A stretch of 52,510 nucleotides of DNA. Origin: Lachnospiraceae bacterium. GTDB taxonomy: Bacteria; Bacillota; Clostridia; Lachnospirales; Lachnospiraceae. The position numbers and the translations under genes are program-made. Each line of letters starts with the position of its first letter. Within the stretch, counting starts at the first letter, position 1. The stretch spans positions 17,609 to 70,118 of the forward strand of contig JABZIV010000006.1 in the NCBI GenBank assembly GCA_015258095.1, read 5' to 3'. Under the pieces are notes generated by a model. It saw only the letters and a program-made list of their open reading frames with translations. It was not told the origin of the DNA and searched no databases. Of this stretch, positions 7,690 through 16,572 are shown one piece after another.

Positions 7690-8338
7690 ATTATTAACGG
7701 GTTTAAACGGCGGGTCCGTGCCAACACTGGAATTGATTTATCTACTCACTCTGGTGGCACTGCTCCCGTCTATTGTCATTATGATGACTTCTTTTACGAG
7801 AATCATCATCATCCTATCTTTTACGAGAAATGCAATGGGCGTGCAGCAAACTCCGCCGAACATGGTTCTGGCGGGGATTGCTTTCTTTTTGACTTTATAT
7901 ATCATGACGCCGACCATCAATAAGATTAATACGGAAGCCTATCAACCCTACAAGAAAGGGACGATTACGCAGGAACAGGCACTGGATCTGATGGGGAAGG
8001 ATATGAAGGAGTTTATGCTCCGAAACACGGAGAAGAAGACCCTGGATCGTTTTGTGGCGATGAGTAAGGTTACGGTACAGAAAGACCCGAAGGAATATCC
8101 CCTCACGGTGGTGACGCCCGCCTTCATGACCTCTGAATTAAAAAGAGGCTTTACGGCAGGCTTCCTGATCTATCTGCCTTTCCTTCTGATTGATGTCGTT
8201 GTCTCTACGACACTGATGGCGATGGGAATGGTTATGCTTCCGCCGGCGATGGTATCGATGCCCTTCAAGCTGCTTTTGTTTATCACCGTGGACGGTTGGA
8301 ACCTTCTGTTCTCCAGCGTGGTGCACAGCTTCCGATGA
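7682..8338 (+). CDS. fliP: Flagellar export gate protein FliP
   Basis: Core membrane protein of the flagellar export gate; five copies form the gate with FliQ and FliR. The chosen start (MNELLTGLNGG) has AAAGGAG 6 bases ahead and lies within the fliO end; a longer reading from 7604 would add 26 residues of fliO overlap with no membrane signal and is unlikely. The 218 residues fit the B. subtilis size. Family motifs are present: SFTRIIIILSFTRNAMG, QQTPPNMVLAGIAFFLT, and near the end LMAMGMVMLPPAMVSMPFK. No signal peptide is seen, unlike the enteric protein. Confidence 0.95.
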   Translation: MNELLTGLNGGSVPTLELIYLLTLVALLPSIVIMMTSFTRIIIILSFTRNAMGVQQTPPNMVLAGIAFFLTLYIMTPTINKINTEAYQPYKKGTITQEQALDLMGKDMKEFMLRNTEKKTLDRFVAMSKVTVQKDPKEYPLTVVTPAFMTSELKRGFTAGFLIYLPFLLIDVVVSTTLMAMGMVMLPPAMVSMPFKLLLFITVDGWNLLFSSVVHSFR

Positions 8339-8381
8339 ACGGGGGAAGGATGAAGAAGAAAGGAAAGGCGGGGAGAAATCT

Positions 8382-8648
8382 ATGCTAAGCAGCAATGAAA
8401 TTTTAGATATTATGAATCAGACCTTCATGCTTGCACTTAGGATTGCTTTGCCGTTTCTCCTTATCAGCATGGTTTTAGGTATCGTCGTAGCTATTTTCCA
8501 GGCGGCGACGTCAATCAATGAACAGACGCTGAGCTTTGTACCGAAGTTGATTGCGATTATTCTTTTACTGGCAGTTCTCGGGAGTACGCTCCTGAAAACG
8601 ATGCAGGATTTCTTTGTGATGGTTCTGAAGCTGGTTTCGGGAGGATAA
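8382..8648 (+). CDS. fliQ: Flagellar export gate protein FliQ
   Basis: Small gate protein (88 residues) with two membrane helices (about residues 15-40 and 52-75). The family pattern is clear: ILDIMNQTFMLALRIALPFLL, then GIVVAIFQAATSINEQTLSFVPK. FliQ subunits wrap the outside of the FliP/FliR core. The gene lies between fliP and fliR in the standard order, one base ahead of fliR. The RBS (GGCGGGGAG) is 8 or so bases from the ATG. Confidence 0.95.
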   Translation: MLSSNEILDIMNQTFMLALRIALPFLLISMVLGIVVAIFQAATSINEQTLSFVPKLIAIILLLAVLGSTLLKTMQDFFVMVLKLVSGG

Positions 8649-8649
8649 G

Positions 8650-9402
8650 ATGTTTCTCTTGTTTACCTTTATTGTGATGCGAATGAGCGGAGCGGTTGTA
8701 TTCAATCCGATTTTCGGCAGGGTGAATTATCCCTTGCGGGCAAGGGCGGCTTTGATTCTTACCTTATCCTTTTTTTGCTATAGTTATACCGGCGGGGTAC
8801 TTCATGTTGCGCCGACGAATTTCATTGAGTACGGCTTCATGCTTCTCAAGGAACTTTTTGTCGGATTCTGTCTGGGCTTTGCGATGGATTTGACCTTCCT
8901 TGCCCTACGTTTTGCCACCTCGGTGATGGATTTTTCCCTGGGCCTCAGCATGGCGCAGGTTTTCGATCCGCAGAGTAGTACACAGGCGACAGTCAGTACC
9001 GGACTTTATTACGGCTTTCTTATGCTCCTCTTCCTTTCGGTGGATGGGCATCTCCGTTTTCTGGAGATTCTCTTTCGAACGATTGACTTGAATCCGTTCG
9101 GGGAGGTGTCGATTCATACCCTCCTGATGCCGAAATTGATGATGGAGCTTTTTGTTTCTTCCATGAAAATGGGACTGGAGCTTGCCTTCCCCATTATGGG
9201 AATTGAGCTCATGACGGAGGTGGCACTCGGTATTTTGATGCGTGTCATCCCGCAAATTAACATTTTCCAGGTGAATTTCCAGCTGAAGATTGCACTGGGA
9301 CTGATGATGATGTATTTTCTCCTGGTTCCGATGTCGGACAAGATGAACGATATCATCAACAGCGCATTCGTTTATTTGGAAAGGGTCATGCGATTATTGT
9401 AG
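8650..9402 (+). CDS. fliR: Flagellar export gate protein FliR
   Basis: Membrane protein of the export gate, one copy per gate. Six or so membrane segments are visible across 250 residues. Family features include the N-terminal RMSGAVVFNPIFG, GFAMDLTFLALRFATSVMDFSLG and the acidic pair in the middle loop. The N-terminus is about 8 residues shorter than in most FliR proteins, but the frame has a stop at 8626-8628 and no start codon between it and this ATG, so the start is certain. The ribosome site GGGAGGA lies over the fliQ stop, which couples the two genes. Confidence 0.94.
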   Translation: MFLLFTFIVMRMSGAVVFNPIFGRVNYPLRARAALILTLSFFCYSYTGGVLHVAPTNFIEYGFMLLKELFVGFCLGFAMDLTFLALRFATSVMDFSLGLSMAQVFDPQSSTQATVSTGLYYGFLMLLFLSVDGHLRFLEILFRTIDLNPFGEVSIHTLLMPKLMMELFVSSMKMGLELAFPIMGIELMTEVALGILMRVIPQINIFQVNFQLKIALGLMMMYFLLVPMSDKMNDIINSAFVYLERVMRLL

Positions 9403-9413
9403 TTTTTTATGCT

Positions 9414-9430
9414 ATTTCTTAGTAAGAAAT
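9414..9430. repeat. Perfect 8+1+8 palindrome between fliR and flhB
   Basis: ATTTCTTA-G-TAAGAAAT lies in the 131-base A+T-rich gap before flhB, the largest gap in the export-gene block. With one central base it would suit binding of a dimeric protein rather than a hairpin. No promoter could be called with confidence nearby. Confidence 0.35.
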
Positions 9431-9533
9431 GATGAAAATTAAAAAATCATTAAAAATAGTGCAATTAACTATGGAAGTTTTGTTCGCTTTTAGGTAAACT
9501 TAGGAGCGGAACTTTGGCAGAAGGAGAAGAAGA

Positions 9534-10619
9534 GTGGCAGACGGCGAAAAGACCGAAGCGCCTTCCGCGAAAAAGCGGAGCGACGCGAGAAAAGAAGGTA
9601 ATGTTTTTCAAAGTAGAGATATCGTCACCGTAGTGGTTCTTTTCGGTGTGTTCTATGCCGTGCGCAGCTTGCTTCCTTTTATTTATAAGGACTTGCGTAA
9701 TTTTCTTTCCTTTATCCTGGAACTCGTTGCAGAGAAAGAGCCGGTGTCCAGCCAGGTGTATTATTATTTCTTTTGGCTCTTTGTGAAGTCGGCGCTGCCG
9801 CTTCTTCTGATCACGATGCTTCTCGGAACCCTTTCCAGTTTGATACAGACACGCTTCAACGTCAGTTTCAAACTGCTTACGCCGAAGTTTTCCCGCCTGA
9901 GTCCCTCGAAGGGGATTGCCAGAGTATTTTCCAGGAGGAATCTTGTAGAGCTCTTAAAGAATATATTGAAGATTATCATTCTGATTACTTTCCTGTATTC
10001 TATCTTAAAGGCTGACATTATTCCCATATCGAAGATGCTGCACATGGATATCCGGAACTCCGCCATTGCCCTTTTAAGCATGATGTTTGATCTCATTACA
10101 CGGGTCTGCGGCGTGTTTCTCGTGATTGCGTTCTTTGATTTCATGTATCAGAAATGGCAGTATGAATCCGACCTTCGTATGACAAAGCAGGAAGTGAAGG
10201 ATGAATACAAGCAGTTGGAAGGAAATCCCGAGATTAAGGGCAGGATGAAGCAAGTCATGCGTTCCAGAGCGAACCAGAGAATGATGCAGCAGGTGCCCGA
10301 TGCGGATGTCATCATTCGAAACCCGGAACACCTCGCGATTGCCATAAAATATGATCCGGATAAGAATCTTGCGCCCGTGGTTCTCGCTAAGGGACAGGAT
10401 GAACTGGCTCTGAAGATTGTTGAAGTGGGAGAAGAACATCATATTACCGCAATAGAGAATAAGCCGCTGGCGAGGGCGATGTACCCCCTCTGCAAAGTGG
10501 GACAGGAAATCCCCGGGGATTTCTATGGCGCAGTGGCTGAAATTTTAGTTTATATTTATCGGAAAGAGAATAGACAGGATATTTTAGAGAAGGCAAAGGA
10601 AGAAGATAGGAATGCTTAA
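9534..10619 (+). CDS. flhB: Flagellar export switch protein FlhB
   Basis: Membrane protein that controls the change from hook-type to filament-type export. Four membrane segments fill residues about 28-210; the cytoplasmic domain then follows. It starts with GTG, set by AAGGAGA 7 bases ahead. The N-terminus (EKTEAPSAKKRSDARKEG) is typical. The self-cleavage motif, normally NPTH, reads NPEH here (residues 263-266, bases 10320-10331). The Asn-Pro bond and the His are kept, and only the Thr is changed. The 361 residues are normal. It overlaps flhA by 8 bases. Confidence 0.95.
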   Translation: MADGEKTEAPSAKKRSDARKEGNVFQSRDIVTVVVLFGVFYAVRSLLPFIYKDLRNFLSFILELVAEKEPVSSQVYYYFFWLFVKSALPLLLITMLLGTLSSLIQTRFNVSFKLLTPKFSRLSPSKGIARVFSRRNLVELLKNILKIIILITFLYSILKADIIPISKMLHMDIRNSAIALLSMMFDLITRVCGVFLVIAFFDFMYQKWQYESDLRMTKQEVKDEYKQLEGNPEIKGRMKQVMRSRANQRMMQQVPDADVIIRNPEHLAIAIKYDPDKNLAPVVLAKGQDELALKIVEVGEEHHITAIENKPLARAMYPLCKVGQEIPGDFYGAVAEILVYIYRKENRQDILEKAKEEDRNA

Positions 10620-12765
10620 GAAGATTTTGCAAAATTCAGTAGTACTCTTCGTACTGGTGATTATATTGCTGATTATTATCCCGCTGCCGCCCGCCCTGGT
10701 GGACGTGGCGATAGTAGTCAATATGGCCATTTCTATGATGATTCTGGTCATTACGATGACGATTCGGGAACCGCTTGAGCTTTCGATTTTTCCTTCTCTT
10801 CTCCTGATTACCACATTATTCCGTCTGGGCATCAATGTCTCTACAACCAGAAACATTTTGACCAGAGGCGGTTCCTCCGGTGCCATCATTAAGGCTTTCG
10901 GAGACTTCGTAGTACAGGGCAATGTCGTAGTCGGTTTGATTATTTACTTAATCATCGTCCTCATGCAGTTTATCGTTATTACAAAGGGAGCGGAGCGTGT
11001 ATCCGAGGTTGCTGCAAGATTCAAGCTCGATGCGATGCCCGGTAAGCAGATGGCCATTGATGCCGATCTTTCTTCCGGTATGATTACGGAGAAACAGGCG
11101 AGAGATCGGAGAACGAAGATTCAGACAGAATCGGACTTCTACGGCTCTATGGACGGTGCGACGAAGATTGTAAAGGGAGACAGCGTGATGTCTCTCGTCA
11201 CCACTGCGATCAACTTAATCGGCGGAAGTATCATCGGAATCATCCAGTCGGGTCAGCCCATCGGAACCGTGCTTTCCACCTATTCTATTGCAACCGTCGG
11301 GGATGGTCTGGTTGGACAGATTCCCTCTCTTTTGATTTCGGTATCTACCGGTATGATTGTTACGAGAGCGGTTTCGGAAGGCTCTTTGAATGAAGACGTT
11401 TCAAAGCAGTTTACGCAGCAGCCGCGGGCAATGATTATTACGGGTATTGCCATGATGGTATTGGTTCTTGTTCCGGGAATGCCGATTTTACAATTGCTCC
11501 CGATTTCCGGAGGGCTCATTGCCGTAGGCTATTACCTGGAAAGAAAGATCAAAGAGGAGCCGGATCAGGCGCGGACAGAAGGAGAAGGCCTCCTTTCCGC
11601 TGTGGGAGAGGAAGTACAGCCTGAGGCACAGAGCGGAGAGAAGAAGGAAGAGGCGCCGCAGAGTGAGGAAGATTTCTATAAGGATGTGAACAATGTCTAC
11701 AATCTTCTGCAAGTGGAGCCGATTGAGATGGATTTCGGCTACAGTCTGATTCCGCTTGCCGACGAGTCGGTCGGAGGACGCTTGATTCAGCGTATCGTTA
11801 TTTTCCGAAGACAGTATGCGCAGGATATGGGATTTGTTGTTCCCTCGATTCGCCTTCGGGATTCTTCGAGCCTGGGAACAAACGAGTATAGTATCAAAGT
11901 AAAGGGTGAAGAGATTGCAAAGGGAGAGATTTTAACCGATTATATGCTTGCTCTGGAGCCGGATGAAGTGGAGGAATCGATAGACGGTATCGAAACGATA
12001 GAGCCGGCTTACGGGATTCCCTCCAAGTGGATTCGGCCGGAAGTGCGGGAGAGGGCGGAACTCTACGGATACACGGTTATCGACCCGCTTTCGGTTATGC
12101 TTTCTCATCTTTCGGAAACGATTAAGCGCCATGCCTATGAACTCATGACGAGACAGGAAGTCGTGCGTCTCGTAGAGAATCTGAAAAAAACGGCGCCGGA
12201 ACTTTGCGAAGAAGCTTTTCCGAGTGTAATCAGCTATAATCTTCTGCAACGTATCCTGACGATGCTTCTGAAGGAAGGCATCTCCATAAAAGACCTGGAG
12301 ACCATTGTAGAAACCTGCTTTGAGGCAATCAGTGAGAACGGTCTTCCGGCAAAGGATCCGGATCAGATAGTGGAGAAGGTTCGTACAGCCTTGAAGCGCA
12401 CCATTACGAGGATGTACTGCGAAGACGGGAACATGAAGGTGATTACTCTGGATGCCGCCCTGGAGCGGACCATGGTGAACTCCCTGGCAAGAGGGGAGGG
12501 CGGGCTTTATCTCGCACTGAGTCCGGAGCTCTTACAGAGCCTGATCCGGCAGGTTGCGGAAGAAAGCAAGAAATTTACGAATCTGACCAGTCCGCCGCTG
12601 ATTCTCACCTCGCAGGTAATGCGTATTCATTTTTATCATCTGATTGAGCAATTTTATCCGAATATACGGGTGCTCTCCTTCAATGAAGTGGCGAGCAACG
12701 TACAGATACAAGCCATAGGTAGTCTTCGTCTGGAAGAGGATATGGAGGAAAAGGGAACTGCGTGA
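10612..12765 (+). CDS. flhA: Flagellar export apparatus protein FlhA
   Basis: Largest export-gate protein, forming a nonameric ring that receives chaperone-substrate complexes and uses proton motive force. Eight membrane segments occupy roughly residues 8-330, with the conserved motif LSIFPSLLLITTLFRLGIN and RFKLDAMPGKQMAIDADL. An acidic linker near residues 320-360 leads to the cytoplasmic domain. The length of 717 is slightly above the usual 680-700, mostly through the linker. It overlaps flhB by 8 bases. flhF and flhG, the normal next genes in Firmicutes, do not follow; the sigma factor does. Confidence 0.96.
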   Translation: MLKKILQNSVVLFVLVIILLIIIPLPPALVDVAIVVNMAISMMILVITMTIREPLELSIFPSLLLITTLFRLGINVSTTRNILTRGGSSGAIIKAFGDFVVQGNVVVGLIIYLIIVLMQFIVITKGAERVSEVAARFKLDAMPGKQMAIDADLSSGMITEKQARDRRTKIQTESDFYGSMDGATKIVKGDSVMSLVTTAINLIGGSIIGIIQSGQPIGTVLSTYSIATVGDGLVGQIPSLLISVSTGMIVTRAVSEGSLNEDVSKQFTQQPRAMIITGIAMMVLVLVPGMPILQLLPISGGLIAVGYYLERKIKEEPDQARTEGEGLLSAVGEEVQPEAQSGEKKEEAPQSEEDFYKDVNNVYNLLQVEPIEMDFGYSLIPLADESVGGRLIQRIVIFRRQYAQDMGFVVPSIRLRDSSSLGTNEYSIKVKGEEIAKGEILTDYMLALEPDEVEESIDGIETIEPAYGIPSKWIRPEVRERAELYGYTVIDPLSVMLSHLSETIKRHAYELMTRQEVVRLVENLKKTAPELCEEAFPSVISYNLLQRILTMLLKEGISIKDLETIVETCFEAISENGLPAKDPDQIVEKVRTALKRTITRMYCEDGNMKVITLDAALERTMVNSLARGEGGLYLALSPELLQSLIRQVAEESKKFTNLTSPPLILTSQVMRIHFYHLIEQFYPNIRVLSFNEVASNVQIQAIGSLRLEEDMEEKGTA

Positions 12766-12815
12766 GAAAAACACGCTAAGGTTTAAGTTGAAATCCGGGA
12801 AAAGAGGAGTCCATC

Positions 12816-13592
12816 TTGAATGCATTAAATTACCCCGCTTTAGAGGGAAAGACAAATGAAGAACTGTTTACACTGTATAAAGAAACCCATGCGCAGGAAG
12901 TAAAGCAGGAGCTGACCATGCGTTATGTTTACATCGTCCGTTCCATCGCATACCAGATGCGGGAGATGTACCATGACTTTATGCAGACCGATGACATCGT
13001 AAATGAAGGGGTCATCGAAATCATGCGCGCAATAGAACGCTATGATGAGAGTCGGGATAATAAATTCGAAACCTATATTTCCAGGCGTATTCGAGGCATG
13101 GTCATTGATATGATGCGGAAGAATGACTGGCTTCCCAGAAATTTCCATCGGGACAATCGTACGATCGAGACTGCAACGGTAGAGTTGAATAGTCGTCTGG
13201 GCAGAGCACCTACGGATGAAGAACTGGCGGATTATCTCAACATGAATGTCAAGAAGTTGCAGAAGATTCAACGGATGAGCAATATGGTGAATGTGCTGTC
13301 TTTGGATATGACCTATGATGAAGGAAATGAATCTCTTCTACAGATTCCGTCAGCGGACCACAGTACACAGCCGGAATTCAGTTTCATTCAGAAGGAAAAT
13401 GTTCGTGCCCTTACGGAAGCGATTGAGTCTTTGCAGGAGAAGGAAAAGCTTGTGATTTCCCTTTACTATGTGGAGGAACTCAATATGAACCAGATTGCGG
13501 AAGTGATGGAGATTTCCCAGCCCAGAGTTTCTCAGCTTCATAGCATTGCCCTTCGAAAACTGAGAAAGTACATGGGAGACCGGGAAATCTAG
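12816..13592 (+). CDS. fliA: Flagellar sigma-28 factor (FliA/SigD/WhiG family)
   Basis: RNA polymerase sigma factor for late flagellar and chemotaxis genes. Region 2 (about residues 35-110, with MQTDDIVNEGVIEIMRAIER and the DWLPR element), region 3 (SRLGRAPTDEELADYLN) and region 4 with its helix-turn-helix (MNQIAEVMEISQPRVSQLHS) are all present; there is no region 1.1. The start is TTG with AAAGAGGAG upstream; the nearest ATG is out of frame and closed after two codons. The 258 residues fit the family. Its likely targets in this window share TATA-N15-NYCGATAA. No anti-sigma flgM gene is visible here. Confidence 0.94.
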   Translation: MNALNYPALEGKTNEELFTLYKETHAQEVKQELTMRYVYIVRSIAYQMREMYHDFMQTDDIVNEGVIEIMRAIERYDESRDNKFETYISRRIRGMVIDMMRKNDWLPRNFHRDNRTIETATVELNSRLGRAPTDEELADYLNMNVKKLQKIQRMSNMVNVLSLDMTYDEGNESLLQIPSADHSTQPEFSFIQKENVRALTEAIESLQEKEKLVISLYYVEELNMNQIAEVMEISQPRVSQLHSIALRKLRKYMGDREI

Positions 13593-13629
13593 GAATTCCC
13601 GTTTCCGTCCGAAAATCAGGAAAAAGTCT

Positions 13630-13656
13630 TATAGAAAGTAACAAAGAGTCCGATAA
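13630..13656 (+). promoter_or_regulatory. Candidate sigma-28 promoter before flgF
   Basis: TATA (13630-13633), 15 bases, TCCGATAA (13649-13656). It lies just after fliA, in a 177-base gap, and gives a leader of about 105 nt for flgF. It is the same layout as before flgE and fliD. It would let sigma-28 raise its own downstream genes flgF to cheV. Confidence 0.6.
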
Positions 13657-13769
13657 TCAAGAAGCGAGATATGCTTTTCTGTGGAAAGAAAGCAGTTGTA
13701 TCGTGGGTAAGATTTAGGGCTCTTTTTTATGTGAAAAAGAGACTTTTGTCTGAAAAGAAAGGACGAACA

Positions 13770-14540
13770 ATGTATCAAGGCTTTTATGATTTGGCATCGG
13801 GCATGATTACCCAGAGAAGAAATCTGAATACAATCAGTAACAATATGGTGAACGTCCAGACCGCAGGGTATAAGAAGGACACCATGGTCAGTACTACTTT
13901 TAAAGAAGAGATGATGATTCGTACCGGAAAGTACAATAAGAAAAATCCGGAAGATCTGGCTATTGCGTCCCGAATTAAGTCCGCGGCAAGAACCTATACG
14001 GATTATGAGCAGGGTGCGTATGAACAGACAGACGGCATCTATGATACCGCACTCGGCGGAAACGGATTCTATGCGATTCGGACGGACAAAGGCACGATGT
14101 ATACCAGAAGCGGAAATTTCTCCGTAAATGAAAATGGCGTTCTGGAACTCGCCGGCATCGGTAAGGTGCAGAGTGAGGACGGAAAGGATATCGTCCTTCC
14201 GAACGATAATTTCGCTATCGATCCGGATGGCAGCATCTATGATCCGCAGAGTACCGGAACAACCCGTACGGTTTATGGAAAAATAAAAGTAGTGGATTTT
14301 CAGGATTATACCGCACTCCATAAAGAAGATAACAATATGTTCTCTACTACGCAGGCGGAACTTCCGAAGCCTGCCGGAACGACAATCAATTGGAAAATGC
14401 TGGAAAAGTCCAATGTCGATATGGTAGGGGAAATGACGACGATGATGAGCTCACAACGGTCTTTGCAAAGTGCGGCACAGATGTTAAAGATGTATGACTC
14501 GGTGATGAGTAAGGCCAGTTCGGATGTCGGACGTTTGTAA
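13770..14540 (+). CDS. flgF: Flagellar rod/hook-basal body protein FlgF (FlhO-like)
   Basis: Distal rod protein of the FlgF/FlgG family, first of a tandem pair that matches flhO-flhP of B. subtilis. The N-terminal rod motif (LASGMITQRRNLNTISNNMVNVQTAGYKK, residues 6-34) and the C-terminal helix (EKSNVDMVGEMTTMMSSQRSLQ) frame a middle domain with YTRSGNFSVNENG. The chosen start (MYQGFYDLASG) has AAAGGACG ahead; an in-frame start at 13671 would add 33 residues that do not belong to the family. The length of 256 is normal. Note Met in place of the usual Ala in NNMVNV. Confidence 0.9.
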   Translation: MYQGFYDLASGMITQRRNLNTISNNMVNVQTAGYKKDTMVSTTFKEEMMIRTGKYNKKNPEDLAIASRIKSAARTYTDYEQGAYEQTDGIYDTALGGNGFYAIRTDKGTMYTRSGNFSVNENGVLELAGIGKVQSEDGKDIVLPNDNFAIDPDGSIYDPQSTGTTRTVYGKIKVVDFQDYTALHKEDNNMFSTTQAELPKPAGTTINWKMLEKSNVDMVGEMTTMMSSQRSLQSAAQMLKMYDSVMSKASSDVGRL

Positions 14541-14555
14541 TAGAGGGATAGATAG

Positions 14556-15362
14556 ATGAATATGTCATTTTATGTCGGTGCCCTGGGGGCAACGGCAAGC
14601 CAGAAGAAATTGGATGTGGTCAGCAACAATCTGGCCAATATCAACAACAACGGGTTCAAACCCAAGAATGCGATTTTCTCGGAACTCATCAATTACAATC
14701 TGAACGATTCTCCGGAAGCCAAGACAGAGTTACAGGCAGGAGCGGGAACGGCTGTAGTGCGAACCAATACCGAGTACGGGACAGCCGCCTTCACCACGAC
14801 AGGACAGCCAAACGACTATGCTATCGGAACGGACAATGCGTTCTTTAAACTGAAGGATCCGAAGACCGGAGAAATCAGTTATACCCGAAACGGACACTTC
14901 CATGCAGGAGAGTTTCCGGATGGCAAGTTTTATCTTCTTACCGAATCCGGAAAGAATGTCCTCGATGAGAAGGGGGAAAGGATGCTGGCTGACGATTCCG
15001 CACTGAAAGTGATTGAAAGTGCGGGAAAAAGCGGGGAAAATACCGGGACAGGCACTGCTGCGACACAGACCGGAGAGGAAGAAGAAAAAAAACAAAAGAT
15101 TGGGGTTTATACAATAACTTATCCCAGTCGATTAGTAAGTAAGGGCGATAATGAATTTGCCATTCGTGCCGGAGACAGTAAGAATGTGGACAAACTGCTT
15201 GAAAAACCGGTGCTGGAGCAGGGAACACTGGAAGCTTCCGGAACGGATATGGCGAAGGAGATGACCCGCCTCATCGAGAGTCAGAGAGCTTTTACCTATG
15301 CTTTAAAGATGGTACAGACCTCTGATGAAGTAGAAGGGACGATTAACCAATTAAGAGGATAA
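14556..15362 (+). CDS. flgG: Flagellar distal rod protein FlgG (FlhP-like)
   Basis: Distal rod subunit. The N-terminal motif (ATASQKKLDVVSNNLANINNNGFK, residues 10-33) and the C-terminal LEASGTDMAKEMTRLIESQRAF are diagnostic. The middle domain has YTRNGHFHAGE. Between about residues 150 and 180 there is a low-complexity Gly/Thr/Glu/Lys insert that is not usual in FlgG. The length is 268. The ATG at 14556 has AGAGGGA 7 bases upstream; a second ATG two codons later is possible. It is followed 31 bases later by cheC. Confidence 0.9.
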   Translation: MNMSFYVGALGATASQKKLDVVSNNLANINNNGFKPKNAIFSELINYNLNDSPEAKTELQAGAGTAVVRTNTEYGTAAFTTTGQPNDYAIGTDNAFFKLKDPKTGEISYTRNGHFHAGEFPDGKFYLLTESGKNVLDEKGERMLADDSALKVIESAGKSGENTGTGTAATQTGEEEEKKQKIGVYTITYPSRLVSKGDNEFAIRAGDSKNVDKLLEKPVLEQGTLEASGTDMAKEMTRLIESQRAFTYALKMVQTSDEVEGTINQLRG

Positions 15363-15393
15363 GACAATATTCTTAAGATAAGGAATCAAAGAC

Positions 15394-16011
15394 ATGAAAA
15401 TCAACCGCTATGAAGATATGAATCTTCAAGAACTCGATGTGATGAAGGAAATTGGGAGTATCGGGACGAGCCATGCGGCAACCGCCCTGTCCCAGTTGTT
15501 ACAAAGGGAAGTGCGCATTACGATTCCCAAGGTAAAGATCCTGGGATATAACGGCGCCGTAAAAAGAATCGGCAATGAAGAAGAGATTGTCGGCGCGACT
15601 CTGGTGCAGATGAGCGGGGATTTGAATGGTCTCATGCTTTTCCTCTATGACAGGCATTTTGCGAAAAGACTGTTGAAGAAGCTGCTCGAGAAAGATTATG
15701 AAGACTTTCATGCCATGGATGATATGGCATTTTCCGCATTGAAAGAAGTCGGCAATATTATTATTTGCTCGTACATCAATGCATTCTCGACCCTGGTTGG
15801 CGTAGATATTAATCTTTCCGTTCCGAGCAGTACCGTCAATATGTTGGGAGGAATTCTTACGGTACCGATGGTGGAGTTCGGATATGAAACGGACAAGCTG
15901 ATGTATTGTAACGCAGACTTCCTGGTGGACGGAAAGAGCATTCCATCCTGGCTCTTAATGCTCCCCGATATCGATTCGCTAAATACGATTTTAGGAAAGC
16001 TAGGAGTGTAA
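15394..16011 (+). CDS. cheC: CheY-P phosphatase CheC
   Basis: Phosphatase that removes phosphate from CheY-P and pairs with CheD in the Firmicute adaptation system. Two CheC half-sites are expected, each with Glu and Asn three residues apart. The second is intact (E118/N121 in LKEVGNI). In the first, E19 is kept but the Asn is Ser (S22, KEIGSIGTSHAATALS). One working site is likely enough, since the two sites of B. subtilis CheC are not equal, but this is inference. The 205 residues are normal. It is 3 bases ahead of cheD. Confidence 0.92.
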   Translation: MKINRYEDMNLQELDVMKEIGSIGTSHAATALSQLLQREVRITIPKVKILGYNGAVKRIGNEEEIVGATLVQMSGDLNGLMLFLYDRHFAKRLLKKLLEKDYEDFHAMDDMAFSALKEVGNIIICSYINAFSTLVGVDINLSVPSSTVNMLGGILTVPMVEFGYETDKLMYCNADFLVDGKSIPSWLLMLPDIDSLNTILGKLGV

Positions 16012-16014
16012 AAG

Positions 16015-16503
16015 ATGCAAGTAGATAAGCAGCTGAAAGTGGGAATTGGCGATATGAAGCTGACCCGTGGAGACGGCCTCATCATTACCTACGCCCTTGG
16101 CTCTTGTATCGGACTTGCCTTTTACGATTCATACATCAAGTTGGGCGCGCTGTTGCACATCATGCTACCGGAACGGGTGAATGTGAATGATACAAATGTA
16201 TTTAAATATGCGGACACAGGCATTCGGGAAACATTGCGTAAGATGGCAGCCTTTGGAATGGTAAAGAGTAGGACGACCGTGCGAATTGCAGGGGGCGCAA
16301 AAATGTTCGAAATCAGCGGAAACGCCGGATTTGGAAATATAGGGCAAAGAAATATTGATAGCGTAAAACAGGTGCTTCGAGAAGAAGGAATGCAGATTCT
16401 GGCAGAAGATACCGGCGCGAATTATGCAAGGACCATGAGTCTGGACACGGGAACCGGGGAGGTATTGATACGAACCTACGGACGGGATGTTGTTCGGATT
16501 TAA
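16015..16503 (+). CDS. cheD: Chemoreceptor glutamine deamidase CheD
   Basis: Deamidates Gln residues on chemoreceptors and also binds CheC to raise its phosphatase activity. The catalytic Cys lies in ALGSCIGLAFYD (C31) and the His in GALLHIMLPE (H48), as the family requires. The length of 162 is typical. It follows cheC by three bases and is probably translated with it. It is a standard cheC-cheD pair. Confidence 0.94.
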   Translation: MQVDKQLKVGIGDMKLTRGDGLIITYALGSCIGLAFYDSYIKLGALLHIMLPERVNVNDTNVFKYADTGIRETLRKMAAFGMVKSRTTVRIAGGAKMFEISGNAGFGNIGQRNIDSVKQVLREEGMQILAEDTGANYARTMSLDTGTGEVLIRTYGRDVVRI

Positions 16504-16572
16504 GGATAAAGTGGGGGCAGGATGCAAGTCCCGCGTTTAAGGAAGAACGAAAAAGGGAGAGGATATACGAAA

